Below are positions 12,679-25,309 of a stretch of DNA of 64,000 nt, piece after piece. Made by a program: the position numbers and the translations under genes. The notes beneath the pieces were generated by a model. It made no database searches. It had not been told where the DNA came from and was given only the letters and a program-made list of their open reading frames with translations. Numbering within the stretch: position 1 is the first letter of the stretch; each line of letters opens with the position of its first letter. The DNA comes from Himantopus leucocephalus. Lineage: Eukaryota; Chordata; Aves; Charadriiformes; Recurvirostridae. The stretch lies in the NCBI GenBank assembly GCA_003993805.1, contig RSEF01000001.1, positions 97,557,551-97,621,550 on the forward strand, in the 5' to 3' direction.

Positions 12679-14709
12679 CTGAAAAAATGGAGTTAAAAAG
12701 TTAAGTTACAATCTAACAGGGCATGATTCAGCTTTCTTGGTTGATGATATTCTGCACTTTAAAGTCAATTTGGAGACAGGAATGGTGTGAAATGCAAGGG
12801 AAATATCTATTTCAGATAACTGCAGTTATCAGGCTGTCACTGCAGAAATTTAGGTCTGGTTTAAAAATCACACCTCTTGTTAACTCAGATTTGTTTTCCG
12901 AGTGCCTCAGGGTAGACAAAGAGCGGCTGTACCTAATGAGAGAAAACAAGTAAATATAGTTTAAAATTTAAATGTCTGTGATATGAATCAAACTCATTCA
13001 TCCCTGTCAAACTGATGTGGAAACAACTCTATGCTTTCAACTGCTGCAGAATGCAGGGAGGAAACCTTAAAACAGGGGGAGAAGAGGAAGAAGGAAAAAA
13101 AAAAAAGCAGTACTGGTGAAAGAAGAGAGTGAATACAAAAATCACCACTACTATGCAATATTAGGAACTTTTATATGAATTCACACAAGATAGCTCATTT
13201 TAAAGGACACAGAGGAAATGATAATGCTGTCTGAATATAACACAATTTTTGGACAAGATACTTTATATATTGTTTATAAATATTTGTGAGGAACTCATTT
13301 GTAGCAGCATACCATGGAAGACGGCAACAAGTAAAGTAAGCTTAGTTTATACCGCGTAAGCTTGGGCATGTTTCTGTGATTAAACTTAAGATCCATCTTT
13401 GGCACAGGTTGCATGTACAAGTTTAAATATGCTTTTTGGCACACAAGGGAGAGAAAGTCTGAGCTCATGCTATCCTTTACCATGGGCTAACTGTGAATTG
13501 GGCATGGCCATACCTATGCAAGCGTACCCTTTGTATGTATCCCATGGTGCCCTACGGCCTATATCAAGTTGTTCACACTTGTTGTGAGGAGCTCGGACAC
13601 TTCATGCCGTAGGCTCTTTGGGACTGGCAGGCAGCCGGGCATCAGACATCCATCTGCTAGCAACGTGGACTAACAGCACTCAGGTCACAGATCCTGGTGA
13701 ACATTAGCCCACATTCAGATGTGCATTGTTGTTGTACTGATACTGTGTTTACGCACACTCTGCATACGTATCCTGGAAGTCAAACATCATATCATGACCT
13801 TTCAATGTGCTTTAATCTGGCACCATGCCTCCTGCAACCTGGCATGTTTTCATTTTTATGGCTTCTGTAGTGTCAGGCTCAGAGATCCTCATCTCTAAAA
13901 CTCATAACTCTTGTTTTAAAAAAAATCTGCTACCATTTCTATTACAAAAAGTGGGATCTTACTGTAGGTACTGATATTTTTATTGCAGTGTAATTTTGAA
14001 CTGCTCCGAGGAATGGAGAGAATCCAGAGCCCCAACAAGCAGAATAAAAAGCTCCTACCACTAACGAAGCTGCACGAGTACAAGAACAACTTTGAGAGCG
14101 CTTTGGAAAAACAGCAGTATTGATTAGGCCTGTTAAGTCAGCAGTAATGACATATTTACTCCTGACTTTTAAACAACAAGAGTTCACAATCTAGATAGTA
14201 ATGTTGAAAACCAAAGATTTTTTTGTTTTGAGAAATGTACTTGAATCTTTCTTTGATTCAACTTAGAACCTGTGAGAGAAATTTTTATTCCAATCAGTTG
14301 TGAGCCCAGCCACTTTTGATGTTATGATAGAATTCAGGAACTGCAACCATTTAGGAAGCCTCTCTATGTATAGCTTTCTTACAGCAAATCTTCCTTCTAC
14401 CTGACTCTGGGGTTTCTGTATGTACCTGGAGATTTGGGACACAATTGATTTTTGCTTCATAACTGTCTGCAAGGTACAGTGGGAGCAAGTTTGGCACATT
14501 TGCATAGCATCAGAGGCACCAGATTAATCAAATGAAGTATAAACTGTTTCTTCTGCAAATGCAGTATTAGAGATATTAGAATTTTAACGCTATGGTTATG
14601 ATGTTGTGACTAATGAAGTTCTTGTAAACCTTGTATGGTCACTATTGATGATAGTTACAATGTCAAATGCCAGATCAGATTTTGCTTCTAAACAGAGGTG
14701 GTGGGGTTT

Positions 14710-14721
14710 CCCCCCCCCCCC
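14710..14721 (+). repeat. Poly-C run of 12
   Basis: Twelve consecutive C follow a TTT run and precede TTTT. Confidence 0.9.
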
Positions 14722-17336
14722 TTTTGGTGAGTTCACGTAAATTGTATTACAGCTCAATATAAATTATGGTGCAGGAAGTGTACCAAATCGCACCACTGTT
14801 CTGAAAACCCAAGAGCAACCAGCGTGGGAATACCACAAGCTCTTTATGTTTGGCAACAGTTTTACAACTTACAACAGTAAAGATACATTTCATGTTATGG
14901 TATTTAAAAATGGTGAACTTCTCTACAAATCTAGACTTCTTGTCAAGCCATTATCACCTCTAATAATGACCATGAACAGATGCTTTTAAAAAAATGCAAT
15001 AAATCCCCATGTTAAGCATAAGTGGTACTATGTGCCCTACACAAGAGCATTGTCTTAATCTCAGACTCCTACATTTGCTTAAGCAAATTTTTGGATTTTC
15101 TCCTGCCATAAATCTTTCTTGCTTAGAAATATTATACTGACTTCTCATTATCCATCCATGTATCCAAAGTCTCTTTTAATTTTACTAAATTCTAAATCCC
15201 AAAGATGTTATATAGCAATGAATTGCACAATCATCATTCACTGAAAGGAATAAACATTCTTGTGAATTTTTATGTTACATTTGATTCTGCTAAATGTTTT
15301 CTTTTATTTCCTTTTGAGATAAGAAAGGGCTCTCAAGCTTTTCTTTGTACTACTGCTTATTTTCTACTGTCATTTCCTTTTTAAGGAAACCAAGCTAAAT
15401 CTTTTCAATAACTTATCATATATAAGTATTTCCATGCAACTCAGCTTCCCCTGAATGATTGAGAGACTGTAACACCTACTGAAGTTAGATTACAAAAATA
15501 TTTTCACTTTTCATTTTGAAGTTCTGTAGGCCAAATCTGTGTCCCAAGATATTTTAGATATTTTTAACCAAAAAAAACCACCCCATGCCAGCAAATTTTG
15601 AGTCCAGGTAGAGCAAGAAGAACATAGCAGCAAAACTAAAGGCAAATAACTGAGTTTGGCAATATAAGCCACCCCCTGTGAGAAGATGTACACATTGACA
15701 TTATAAAGAAGTTGGCTTTGATTTGAACAAATTATAAACATGTGAAAATAGCACAAGATGTAAATAAGGCATTAAAGCACTTTAAAAGACATGTCCCATG
15801 GCTACTTTCCAAAGTTTACTGTAATTCCCATTTCCTCTTTATTAAAGAATCAAAAAATATACTGTCTAGTATGGACTAACAACTTTTGTGAACTCATAAT
15901 TTAATTTAAAATTATTTTTGAAATTTAAAATTTCTCTATGATTAAATGATTCAGACTGATCATTTACCTAAAAGCACCCAAAGCCGTCACATCTCTGCTT
16001 ACAAATAAATGAATTATAAATAAATTATCATAAATATGCACAAGCCAATAAGTAAGACCAGTGTTATCTTAATCCATCATCTTCAGACCGAATTACCATG
16101 CTATGTTTTCTTTATGTTTAAATAGGATGCATTCTTTGGAAATGACAGTTAGTTCAGAATATAGCTGTTGACTTAAAACTCAACCTATATTAGCTTCTAC
16201 TGTGTTGTCAGGTGTGATTTAAAGTGTTAATTACTGATATGCAATGACTCATAACACACAGTTTTCTGCGTCCTCCTGTCAGACCAAGGTTACTTTTGCT
16301 CACATCCTCTCAAGAGACTGGCCTGATTGAGGAAGGAGGAGTTTTCGCTGAAAAGCCCTCATTCTGAAAATTTCTTTTCCAATGGATGAACATCCTTTGA
16401 ACTTGCCAACTTTTTGGATGCTACATAAAGATTATTTATTTTCTTGTTTTACCAACAGATGGTATGAATTTCTAGTAGGAGATTCAAATTGCTTTTGCAA
16501 ATCGGTATTTTTATTTTCTGCTGCAAACAATATCTCTCTAGATGCAGCAAATGTACTTGTTTTAATATTCAAATATATGTTATCTACCACTAGGTAATAA
16601 CACATAAAACTTGATTTCAATTGAAGGAAAAAAAAAACCCAACACCCAACCAAACATCACCACAGTTCTGCACTGCTGCAGAGAGAGTTTATTTTATTTA
16701 GCTTGGCACATGTTCTTGCTACAAAGGAAGGTGGCTGCCAGCAGATGTTATAGCAAATGGAACGGGTCATCAACACCAGAAAGCTACCTTCAGCTCTGCA
16801 ACTACCCTCATCTTAATCTCTTATTTTCCTCAAATTACTTCCCCTGACAGGACAAGCATGTTTCAGTCTCTCCCGCTATGAATGCCTAGAACTGATTACA
16901 TTTCTCATTCTGATTTCTTCCCTTCTGCTTCTCCCTTCCCACTTTCACCTCCCAAATCAGAGAATGTGCTGTCTTAATGCTCTAAGTCTACTCTAGATGC
17001 TTTTGAGTCTAGCTTACATGTGTATACATTACTCTTATCAAGCCCTCTACAGATTCATTGGCTAAAATTCAAAACAATTATTCCACCACTGTGCTTTCCA
17101 TATTGGATGCCCTTGGCATTGTTGATTATGTCTTTCCTTTGGAAAACCTTTCTTCTCCAACATATTGCTTCTTTTCCCTGATTGATTTTTTTTCCCCTTT
17201 TCCTCTTCAGTTGCGAGGCACCCCAGACTGAAACATCAACACTTCCTTTATCTCTCTGTCCCAGTATTTGAGGGGATTCTCTCCTGTAAACAGGGCAATA
17301 AATATCTTTTTACCCTAATGATTTATAAATACGCAT

Positions 17337-17369
17337 CTCTAACTTGGATTCCTTCCATCCAAGTTAGAG
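17337..17369. repeat. Hairpin, 12-bp arms with a 9-nt loop
   Basis: The arms ctctaacttgga and tccaagttagag are exact reverse complements around ttccttcca. Confidence 0.85.
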
Positions 17370-19438
17370 TAGTAATCCTGCCTTTCTAAAATATACTCAC
17401 AAGTCTCCAGACATAAACTTAACATTTGCAAGATGAACTCTATTTTTTTCTGCTAAAGTCTTCTTTTTACTACTTCAACACAGCTAACAGCACCACTGTC
17501 TTCCCTGATACTCTAATTCATAATATTGGTTTGATCCTTGGAACACCGCTCTCAGATTCAGGCTGGATACTAAGCTAGACTGTCTATTCCTGCAAACCCC
17601 CTCCAAAATGACCGACAAAAGTCTAAGTATCTTACTCATTGATAATCTCTTATGTGGCTTCAATGCCTGCAAGTCTTATTCTCTCAAACTGATCCTCATG
17701 AAATTATCTTCCTGGTTCATTACTTAATTGAATCAACTCCTGATATGTCTTCCCATTAACTTCCATTTTCATTTATATAACCCTCAAAACTTTAGGCCTA
17801 ATGCTTATGTTATCACATGACTGTTTCTGCTTTTGCCTTAATACTATCAGCTTCAAATGCACAATTTCAAAAAATAATTTATTTTTCTTTTCCCATCATC
17901 ATCCCTTACGAGAAGAGATAAACTTGTAAGCAAAATCCTAAATCCATTCTCAATACCCCTCTTAAAATTCATATCTCAGATAAGACATATAACAAAGCAT
18001 AACTTGAGTATGACTTAGCAAGATATTTTACAGTCTATGACACATTCTTGCCCTGTGCTTTACCTTAGTGTGTGGTCCATCTTTCAGATCATACAGTACA
18101 TACTCCTGTATAAGTTTTGAAGGGCAAAAGCAACAACCAAATAATTTTTGTGGAAAGCAATGAAGCCGTTAATATGATCTTGCACAAGAGTCAGACTCAT
18201 ACTCTTCAGTTGTGATGTATACAGAAAGATTTTGCAGACTTTTCTGATTTTGCGGTCGAAGATGGAAACAAGATAATACATTTTCAGCTATGAAAAACTC
18301 CACGGTCTGTGTCATTTTGAATGAAAGTGTTGGTCATACACCAAAAGTGTAGTTAGTCATTTTTGGTCTTAGAATTTATTAATTTTTTAGTGGGGTAGAA
18401 CCCCTAAACCTTTGACTGCCATCTGTCTCTCAGGTTCTCTATTACACCCTCAAAATTAGCAAGACCAGACTTTATTATATGTTATACACCAAACCTTTTT
18501 ATGGACTGCTGGATTTGTAACTGGACTAGTCTTTTAACTAAACAGGCCACCTTTTATGAAGTATTAAGAAATAAAATAATAGAAATCGGTTATTGAGTAA
18601 TTAGTCAAGAGAGATGGAATAGAATTTCTTGTGTGAGTGTACAAATGTATTTCAATAGCTACACAACTCTATATTTATGTGAGATGATAAACAACTGCCA
18701 CCCCTTTATCTTGCCTATACTGAGTATTTAATGTAAAAATGGCTATCCAGTTGTTCTGTGAAAACTACTTTAAAAAGAGATGAATAGGAGGCATCCTGGA
18801 GACCTAATTACATATAAGCACTGCAGTTAATTAAGATACACACAGCTCATCTGTTGAACAGTCATTTTTTGCAAAATTAATTATAGCTTTGTTCATTGCG
18901 TTCTGCAGTGATGAATACTAATATTTAAATTGAGTATGACTATAATTCAAAATTTAAAGATATTAAAAACATTAATTTTCATAGCTCTCTTTGATGTATG
19001 TATTTTTACACCCACTTTACATTCCCCATTAAAGATCAGAGGCATAGGATGGTTCCCCAAAGCCAAATATTCAAGCACCAAACCCAGATTAAAATTTTAA
19101 ATTTCACAGCACCCAATCCAATTGGTACTCTTTTAAGCCACTTTGCTTTTCTGAAAATATGGAAGAATTAATAACTACAACCAGGCAGTGCCATTGCAAA
19201 ACAAGAAATGCTTCATATAAGTAGATGTACACTGAAATGAATACAAAACCAAAGAAAGATACTATCATCAAGAACATAACATTGTTGAAAAATCATTTCA
19301 AAGGCCCAAGCTGCCCCATAAAAGTCACTGAGGTTTTCTCATTGACTCTTTTGGAAGAAGAAAACATTTGAAATATCTGTTTAATAAAGATAATTTTCAA
19401 AATTAAGCATGGTTGACATCACAAAATGTAATAAGTTT

Positions 19439-19448
19439 GCATGCATGC
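19439..19448 (-). promoter_or_regulatory. Candidate RBFOX site downstream of e13 (tandem GCATG)
   Basis: On the minus strand the intron reads GCATGCATGC about 105 nt after the e13 donor. It contains two overlapping GCATG cores, one of them the full TGCATG (19445 down to 19440). RBFOX proteins bind UGCAUG, and a downstream position usually promotes exon inclusion in neurons and muscle (established). That this site is used is inference. Confidence 0.5.
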
Positions 19449-19553
19449 TGAATGTGTTTAAAAAAAACACATTACATAGCACAAACACATGGGTTTAAGT
19501 CAGGCATAGTCCAATCATGATAAAGCTATTTGCCTAACCTTTATAGAACTTAC

Positions 19554-19625
19554 TCTGATAGGAAGTACGGATCCGTTTCGTTAAATCTGGATAAAAGTTA
19601 GACAGGCCACGCATGCAAAAGTTGT
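19554..19625 (-). CDS. STXBP5L: STXBP5L exon e13, 72-nt cassette in the hypervariable loop
   Basis: This exon encodes DNFCMRGLSNFYPDLTKR then IRTSYQ. It has two bases of a split codon at the start, one at the end, and a length divisible by three. Inclusion gives KQFAADNFCMRG through YQSLTELSD. Skipping gives KQFAAGLTELSD. The acceptor (ttccaaag|acaac) has few pyrimidines next to it, while the donor (caga|gtaagt) is strong. The peptide matches, by recall, the alternatively included segment of mammalian STXBP5L. Splice-site phase on both sides supports it as real. Whether it is skipped in this species needs RNA evidence. Confidence 0.9.
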
Positions 19626-21295
19626 CTTTGGAACATGCCAGTACACCAGCATCAGCAGCAGGCAGAGGAAAGAGAGAAAAAACAGTCTAAAGTGAAAGGA
19701 AGTGATATCATAACCAGCATCTAGAACAGCCAAGGTGAAGAAATTTCAGCAGATGCTTACCTTCCAATTGGGAGATATAACAAGAAAAATAATCAAAAAA
19801 GTAAAGGACGTGGGATGGATGGTGAGAAAGCAGCTGAGGCTTTTTTTAGATGCATAGTTTCTATGAGCAATCTAGAAGTGCGTATTCCTTCTTAGCAGTC
19901 ACTTATCCCCAGTGGGCTCCATTCTAGCAGCACTGCATAGCTGGAACATCATCTTAAAGGACTGGCGAAGACTGTCGCTAACACAGAAAAATTCTATGTG
20001 GTACAGTGCCAATAATAGCTATTTCTACACCAGCTACCCTCCACCTTTTGTACAGGGCTCTACAGCACGTTGTTTGTGGATAGCTGCTCAAATTACTTTG
20101 GGAGCTGCTGTGAGGGTGGCTGAATGAGACAGAGAAGCTGATGGTAGCTTAAAACTGCTTGTCCCTTCTCTCCTCAGCTGTGCCAAATTTACATCCTTAA
20201 CACTTGGCAGAGATGAGAACTAGGCTTGCCATGATTAGATGCCTAGAAAGTGAGATAGATGGTCTTTCAGGAACAGAAGTAGGCCTGAAGACTTATATTT
20301 TATTCTCTAAATATTACTTTCTGTTTGGAGTACAAACGTATTCCCAATTAAAATAAGTTTCCGTTGACTCTATGGAGAAATAGGATTTGATAATTTAGTG
20401 CAGGGCCTGCTGACGAAAATGCTGATGTCATAAAGTCACTATAATCTGCTGCTTTTATAATTTTATGGTTAGATTTAAAACTCAACATTTTCAAACAGAT
20501 TTTTAAATCTAATTCTAAAATTTCACAGCTATGTGAAACATTTCAAAATTGTGTCTGACTCTAGCATGTTACTATGGAATATGAGAGTAAAAAGACCTGA
20601 AACATAGAAGATCTTCGGACTTTTTTCTCATACAAGTAAAATTTTTAGATAAGCAAAAAAGTATGGTAAAATTTAGCTGTATTGATGGACTAATATTTCT
20701 AACACACAATGCATAATAATAGCTACAAATTACAAATGTGATCCTCTTGGCTTCAAATTATGAAATGGGGTACAGCTGCATTTAGTAGGTTTATATCAAG
20801 AGCTTCAATTCTCTAACAAAGTGGCTAATTTAAGCTACTTGTGCTACCTACATAACGTTTCTCAGGTGTTACACTTCTCCAGACACAACTGCCTATTCAA
20901 ATACCTGTGAATAGCACTTGGCAGAAGATACAATTAAGTTTAAACTGAAGTCTTACCTATCGGTATGAACTTACTGAAACCAGAAAGAAAACAGCATACA
21001 GACTACACTTCAAGTGACTGCCAGAGAAACAATTCACTGCTCTGCTCATTATGTTTTTTACAGACTCAGCTAAGGGAATTACTTGCTTGACCTCCATCCC
21101 AAAAGAATAAACTTCATAAAACATTTTGTTTCTGAGAATGTGTCAGTACCTAAAGCATGTCAGGTTTCTTTCATCAAGTTACAGAAACTCCACTGGCTGG
21201 CAAATAGTCATGCATTTCAAAAGCACTATAAAAAGCCACAGGCAAAAAAATCAAAGAACGTATCAGGCTCATAAACACGATGATTTATTTCCTAC
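19626..21295. other. STXBP5L: Intron between e12 and e13
   Basis: About 1.7 kb. The part nearest e13 carries the UCUCU/UGCU-rich tract described separately. Nothing else is recognised. Confidence 0.75.
19634..19684 (-). promoter_or_regulatory. Candidate PTB/MBNL-type tract upstream of e13
   Basis: Reading the minus strand toward the e13 acceptor, there is a T-rich run with TTTTTTCTCTCTTTCC, then CTGCCTGCTGCTGATGCTGG. The first part has overlapping UCUCU motifs (PTB-like). The second has several UGCU motifs (MBNL-like) and a fair branch-point match, CTGAT. The last 20 nt before the acceptor contain few pyrimidines. Function is inferred from motif knowledge only. Confidence 0.4.
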
Positions 21296-21447
21296 CTGCA
21301 GCAAACTGCTTGCTTTTGCGAGGTGAACGGGGTTGACGCTGGTATGGATCACTTGATCCATATAGGTCAAGAGTTCCCATGCTCAGCAGTACTGTCTTCT
21401 GCATGAAATCCACAACGGCCAAACCATTGCAGTTTCCAAATGCCACT
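21296..21447 (-). CDS. STXBP5L: STXBP5L exon e12 (blade ending in the hypervariable loop)
   Basis: This 152-nt exon encodes VAFGNCNGLAVVDFMQKTVL, then a strand ending DLYGSSDPYQRQ and a basic tail PRSPRKSKQFAA, leaving one base g. The tail starts the hypervariable loop, where tomosyn splice isoforms differ and phosphorylation is concentrated (family knowledge). The acceptor is ttctcag|agtgg. The donor is gcag|gtagga, among the weaker ones here. The final g can join ac of e13 (Asp) or gc of e14 (Gly). Both keep frame. Confidence 0.95.
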
Positions 21448-22344
21448 CTGAGAAAAGAAATGTTCCTCAAAGATATTAGTAATAAGTAACTAAGTGGTGC
21501 AAACAATAATTATTGTTATGAATTCTGCACAAACATTTTCTTCAGGAACTACTCAAAGCTTACATTTTATAATTCTTACAGATTTGTAATCCTGAATTTA
21601 TAAAAATGTGTCCTGAAACACAGCAATGGACTTTCCAGAAGGCAGACTCCCCACTTTAATTCACTTTCTGTGCCAAACGCATTGCAATAACATCTAAATG
21701 TTGCTTTACTGAACAATTCTAGTAATAATGATGTAAATTAAGCCTACCAATCTGGATGTAGATCTTAAAAAGTGGTTCTACATATATATATAAAATATGG
21801 CTATAAATTAAAATATAAATACAAATACACATATAAATAATTATTTTAATCTAAATATAAATGATAAATGAAATACATTAAGCTTTATTATGGAGATACC
21901 CAAATATGAAAGGTTTTTATAAAATTTCCTTCTAACTCTGCCAGCTTGGTTCAGTATAGATTCCTGCTAAGTCGGTCTCTATCCCTCTGAAAGGCTTTTA
22001 CAAATGGCATTTTGATGGTGGTTTGATTTATGGGCAAGTTCTCTCAACTGGTGTGAGATTGCCTAAGATCTGGACTGCAGTCTTGTTATAAGGAAAAAGA
22101 GATGGAACAATTTATTTCTTTTGCTGCCTAGAAAGTCCCTTTTGAAACATTCTGCGCCAACTCTTCTCTATTGCTTCTACTGATTTCCTTCTGACACCAG
22201 ATTCAGAAAGACAGAAGTTGTTCTATTGGATCAGCAGCACTTTCTGCTCCTCTCCCATAAAAATGTTTTCTGGTCTTGCTTTTTCCGCAGCTTGGAAGGG
22301 GTGGAAGTTGAGGGGGGGAAAGGAAGAAGACAATGCATCTATCT

Positions 22345-22374
22345 AAGGAAAAGGAAGAAAAAAAGGAAAAGGGA
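22345..22374 (+). repeat. Purine-only tract with near-mirror symmetry
   Basis: Thirty purines in a row, with ggaaaagg at both ends around an A-rich centre. Such tracts can form triplex DNA (general knowledge). No function is implied. Confidence 0.7.
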
Positions 22375-25302
22375 CAAAACAAAAAGATGCTAAAAGTCTG
22401 TATGTAAGACCTGGGAGAATGTCTGAAGTTAACCATAGCATATGGAAACCTATACATCTCAGCAGATATCTTTGCTTCATATTCTCACTAAAGCATTAAA
22501 CCTATTTGAGATTTAATATTAAAATAGACACGCAAAATCGACTCATTTCTTTCTGATTTAAATAATGGCAAATAAATTCACAGAGCATATGACTACTGAA
22601 AGGATGCATATGCCAAACTCTTGACATGGCATTGTTGGAGACTTGATTTAAGCAGGAATATCATATACTGGCAATTATTTTACAGAAGTCTCTCCTTTTC
22701 TATCAGACTGCAATTTGAACTTTCAAATAGAAAGGATTGCAGGTACAGCCACAAGGAAACTCAAAATCCCAAACCATGCTCAATCAGATTAGAAATCACT
22801 TGTGATCATGTTCCGTCATTTTATGTAAAAAGTGACTAAGGTGGTCAGTTCAAAGTCCTGGAAAATATTTAAGCACTCAGTCCACACTAGAAGTGAGCTG
22901 TGCACTCACCCCTACCTAAGTCTTCTTAATATAACTCCAAAATATCTTAAAAGAGATATATGAATTTGTGTGTGGAAAAACAATAAGGAAAGAGAGAAGT
23001 AACGAGATAGAGGAAGGGGAAGCAGGGTAGATAGAACATTTTCCTCTGTTGTACTTTTTCTTCCTCTGCTTCCATTATGAAAAAGAGGGTTCCACATAGC
23101 AAATAGAAAAGTTAAAGGGTGAAAATGAGGTGAGGTTTTCTTATTTGTCAAACTGGCAAATTAAGGCACCATCTACAACAGTGGCTCAAATTCTACTGGT
23201 TGTTACTACACTGTGTTTTCTACCCTTGACTTAACACTGGCTTTAGTACAGCATCTATGGACACACTCTGAACATACTCTGTTTTTCCCCATTGACTTTT
23301 CACTGATCTGTAGCTTAAGCAGCTACTAATATACATCAGCTTAAAGTGGGCATAAATACACTTTTATTTGGCACTATTTTGTGCTTATGTGGAAAGATTA
23401 TATATACTGACGAATAAACTCCATGTTTTATGAATGTAGAGTAATATCTGTTTCAGAAACTACTAAAGCCTGTTTTACTTAATAGAAGAACAAAATAATT
23501 TTTAGAGAGTTTCTTTGGGACTAAAAGGAACTCTCTCACATTTGCCAGAAGACCATTCTGTGCAAAGTTTTATATGTCTTCATGTTTCTTGACACAAATT
23601 GACTGATAAAGAATAGTAAAAAAATATTTTGCTATTTGTTTTTGGCATTCTTGTATTTTGCTTTAAAGCATGCGTTAATAGGCACTGTCAGAGAAAGGAT
23701 ATTGAAGTAAAAAAGATTAGTAGTGTAAAGTGTGACAGCAGTTCCTGTGTTCATAAGTCCCTGTGTTCCAGGCGGAGAAGAAAAATAAAGGAATAAAAAT
23801 GACAAGTGTCAATCTCATCTGTTAATACTTTAGGGAAGAAAATTAATGCCATTTGAAAATGATTAACCTGAGATTTATTAATTTTGGAAAATGAGTCTCA
23901 AAAAGAGCTACTGATCATCCACTCTGTGGTCAGCAAATCCACAAAATGGATCACGTCCTGGTCTGCTTTTTTCTAAACTTCTCTAAGTTCACACACAAGC
24001 ATGGATATAGTGTTTCTTATACCTAAAAAATTACTTTACCAAAAAACCCAAAAATTTCTCATTAATGTTATAACACTTCTGAGGAATAAGAAAATCTAGA
24101 CAGACATTATTATTAACAAGGCTTAAGATAAATTGCTAACATCCAAGTCTTTATGAAATCAAATACAAAATAAGTATAATGAATTTCTCAATTTTGAGTG
24201 GTGAATAGAGTTAGTTTCTAGGAGATATTCTATTCTGTGAGTATCTTTCATAGAAATGCCATAAAATCCTCATCAGACATTTCTTGACAATTAATATGTA
24301 GATTGGCTGAAAATTTTTATCACATGAGCTGGTAACAAATATTCAGACTGCTTTCAGTCCAACAGAACATACTTTAAAATAAATTTATTATTTGTATTTA
24401 ACCTTGTATATATTCAGTTGTAATTGAAGCATTTTGTAAACTTTTCTTTTCTACTTTCATAACATAAAGAAGCTTTTGATTATTCATTTCAACAGAAATA
24501 AAACAGGTGTTAATACTTCAAATTTGTAGCCTGGTACTGTTAAAAGCAAACAAAACACATTAAATAAAATTTCACAATGTCTGAAGCCCTTTATCTTTGC
24601 TGGGGATAAAGATTTTTTTAATATTTCGCTTTAGGCCCATTGCATGGTGCAGTAACATCAGGGACACTAAGTTCCTAGTGTTTGTAATATACAGTCACAG
24701 AAACCAAAGTAATTAAAAGCACACAGGAAGTAGACACTCCAGAACACACTTACTATCTTATGCCTTTCTCCCAGTTAAACTGATTATCATAGGAGAAAAA
24801 TGTAGGCAAAAGATGACCCAAATAACGCTACAACTAGCATGGCAAAAATGACACATCCTCAATTGTCATGCTGAAGTGGCACAGTTTTTCCGCATTGTAA
24901 GGCTAGATAACAGGAGAAAACTAAAGTATTAAACAACAATTCTGATTAAAGATAGGATTGTTTCTTGTCATAGGCCCAAGGAAAAACTTGAGAGACACAG
25001 GAGAAAGGGAGAGAGAAGAGTCTCTGCAGAAGATATTTAAAGGAATAGGCCACTCTTGGGTAGCTTTTGTAGGAAAGTTACATTTAGGTTATTGGGCTGT
25101 TTCATTGATACATGCATTTATTTCTGAAACACTCATGTACTTAGTATATGGTGTTTTAAAGGAGGCTGTCCTGTAAACTATTATTGCTCCTAGCAAAGGA
25201 AACAATTTAAAGCATTTGATTGAATCAGATACATTAAGGAAATCACTGTGAGTACTAGGAGAACTGCAACCTGTCAGAGTAGCTCACAAGTGAGAGAATG
25301 GT

Positions 25303-25309
25303 GTGATTA
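25303..25309. repeat. Candidate left target-site duplication of the CR1 composite
   Basis: GTGATTA immediately precedes the inverted CR1 segment. The same 7 bases occur at 26353-26359, directly after the CR1 tail. Confidence 0.5.

Larger units (their letters stand above)
12679..19553. other. STXBP5L: Intron between e13 and e14
   Basis: About 6.9 kb. It contains a C-homopolymer (14710-14721) and a 12-bp-arm hairpin (17337-17369). The RBFOX-like GCATGCATGC lies close to the e13 end. No mobile element or other exon is recognised. Confidence 0.75.
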
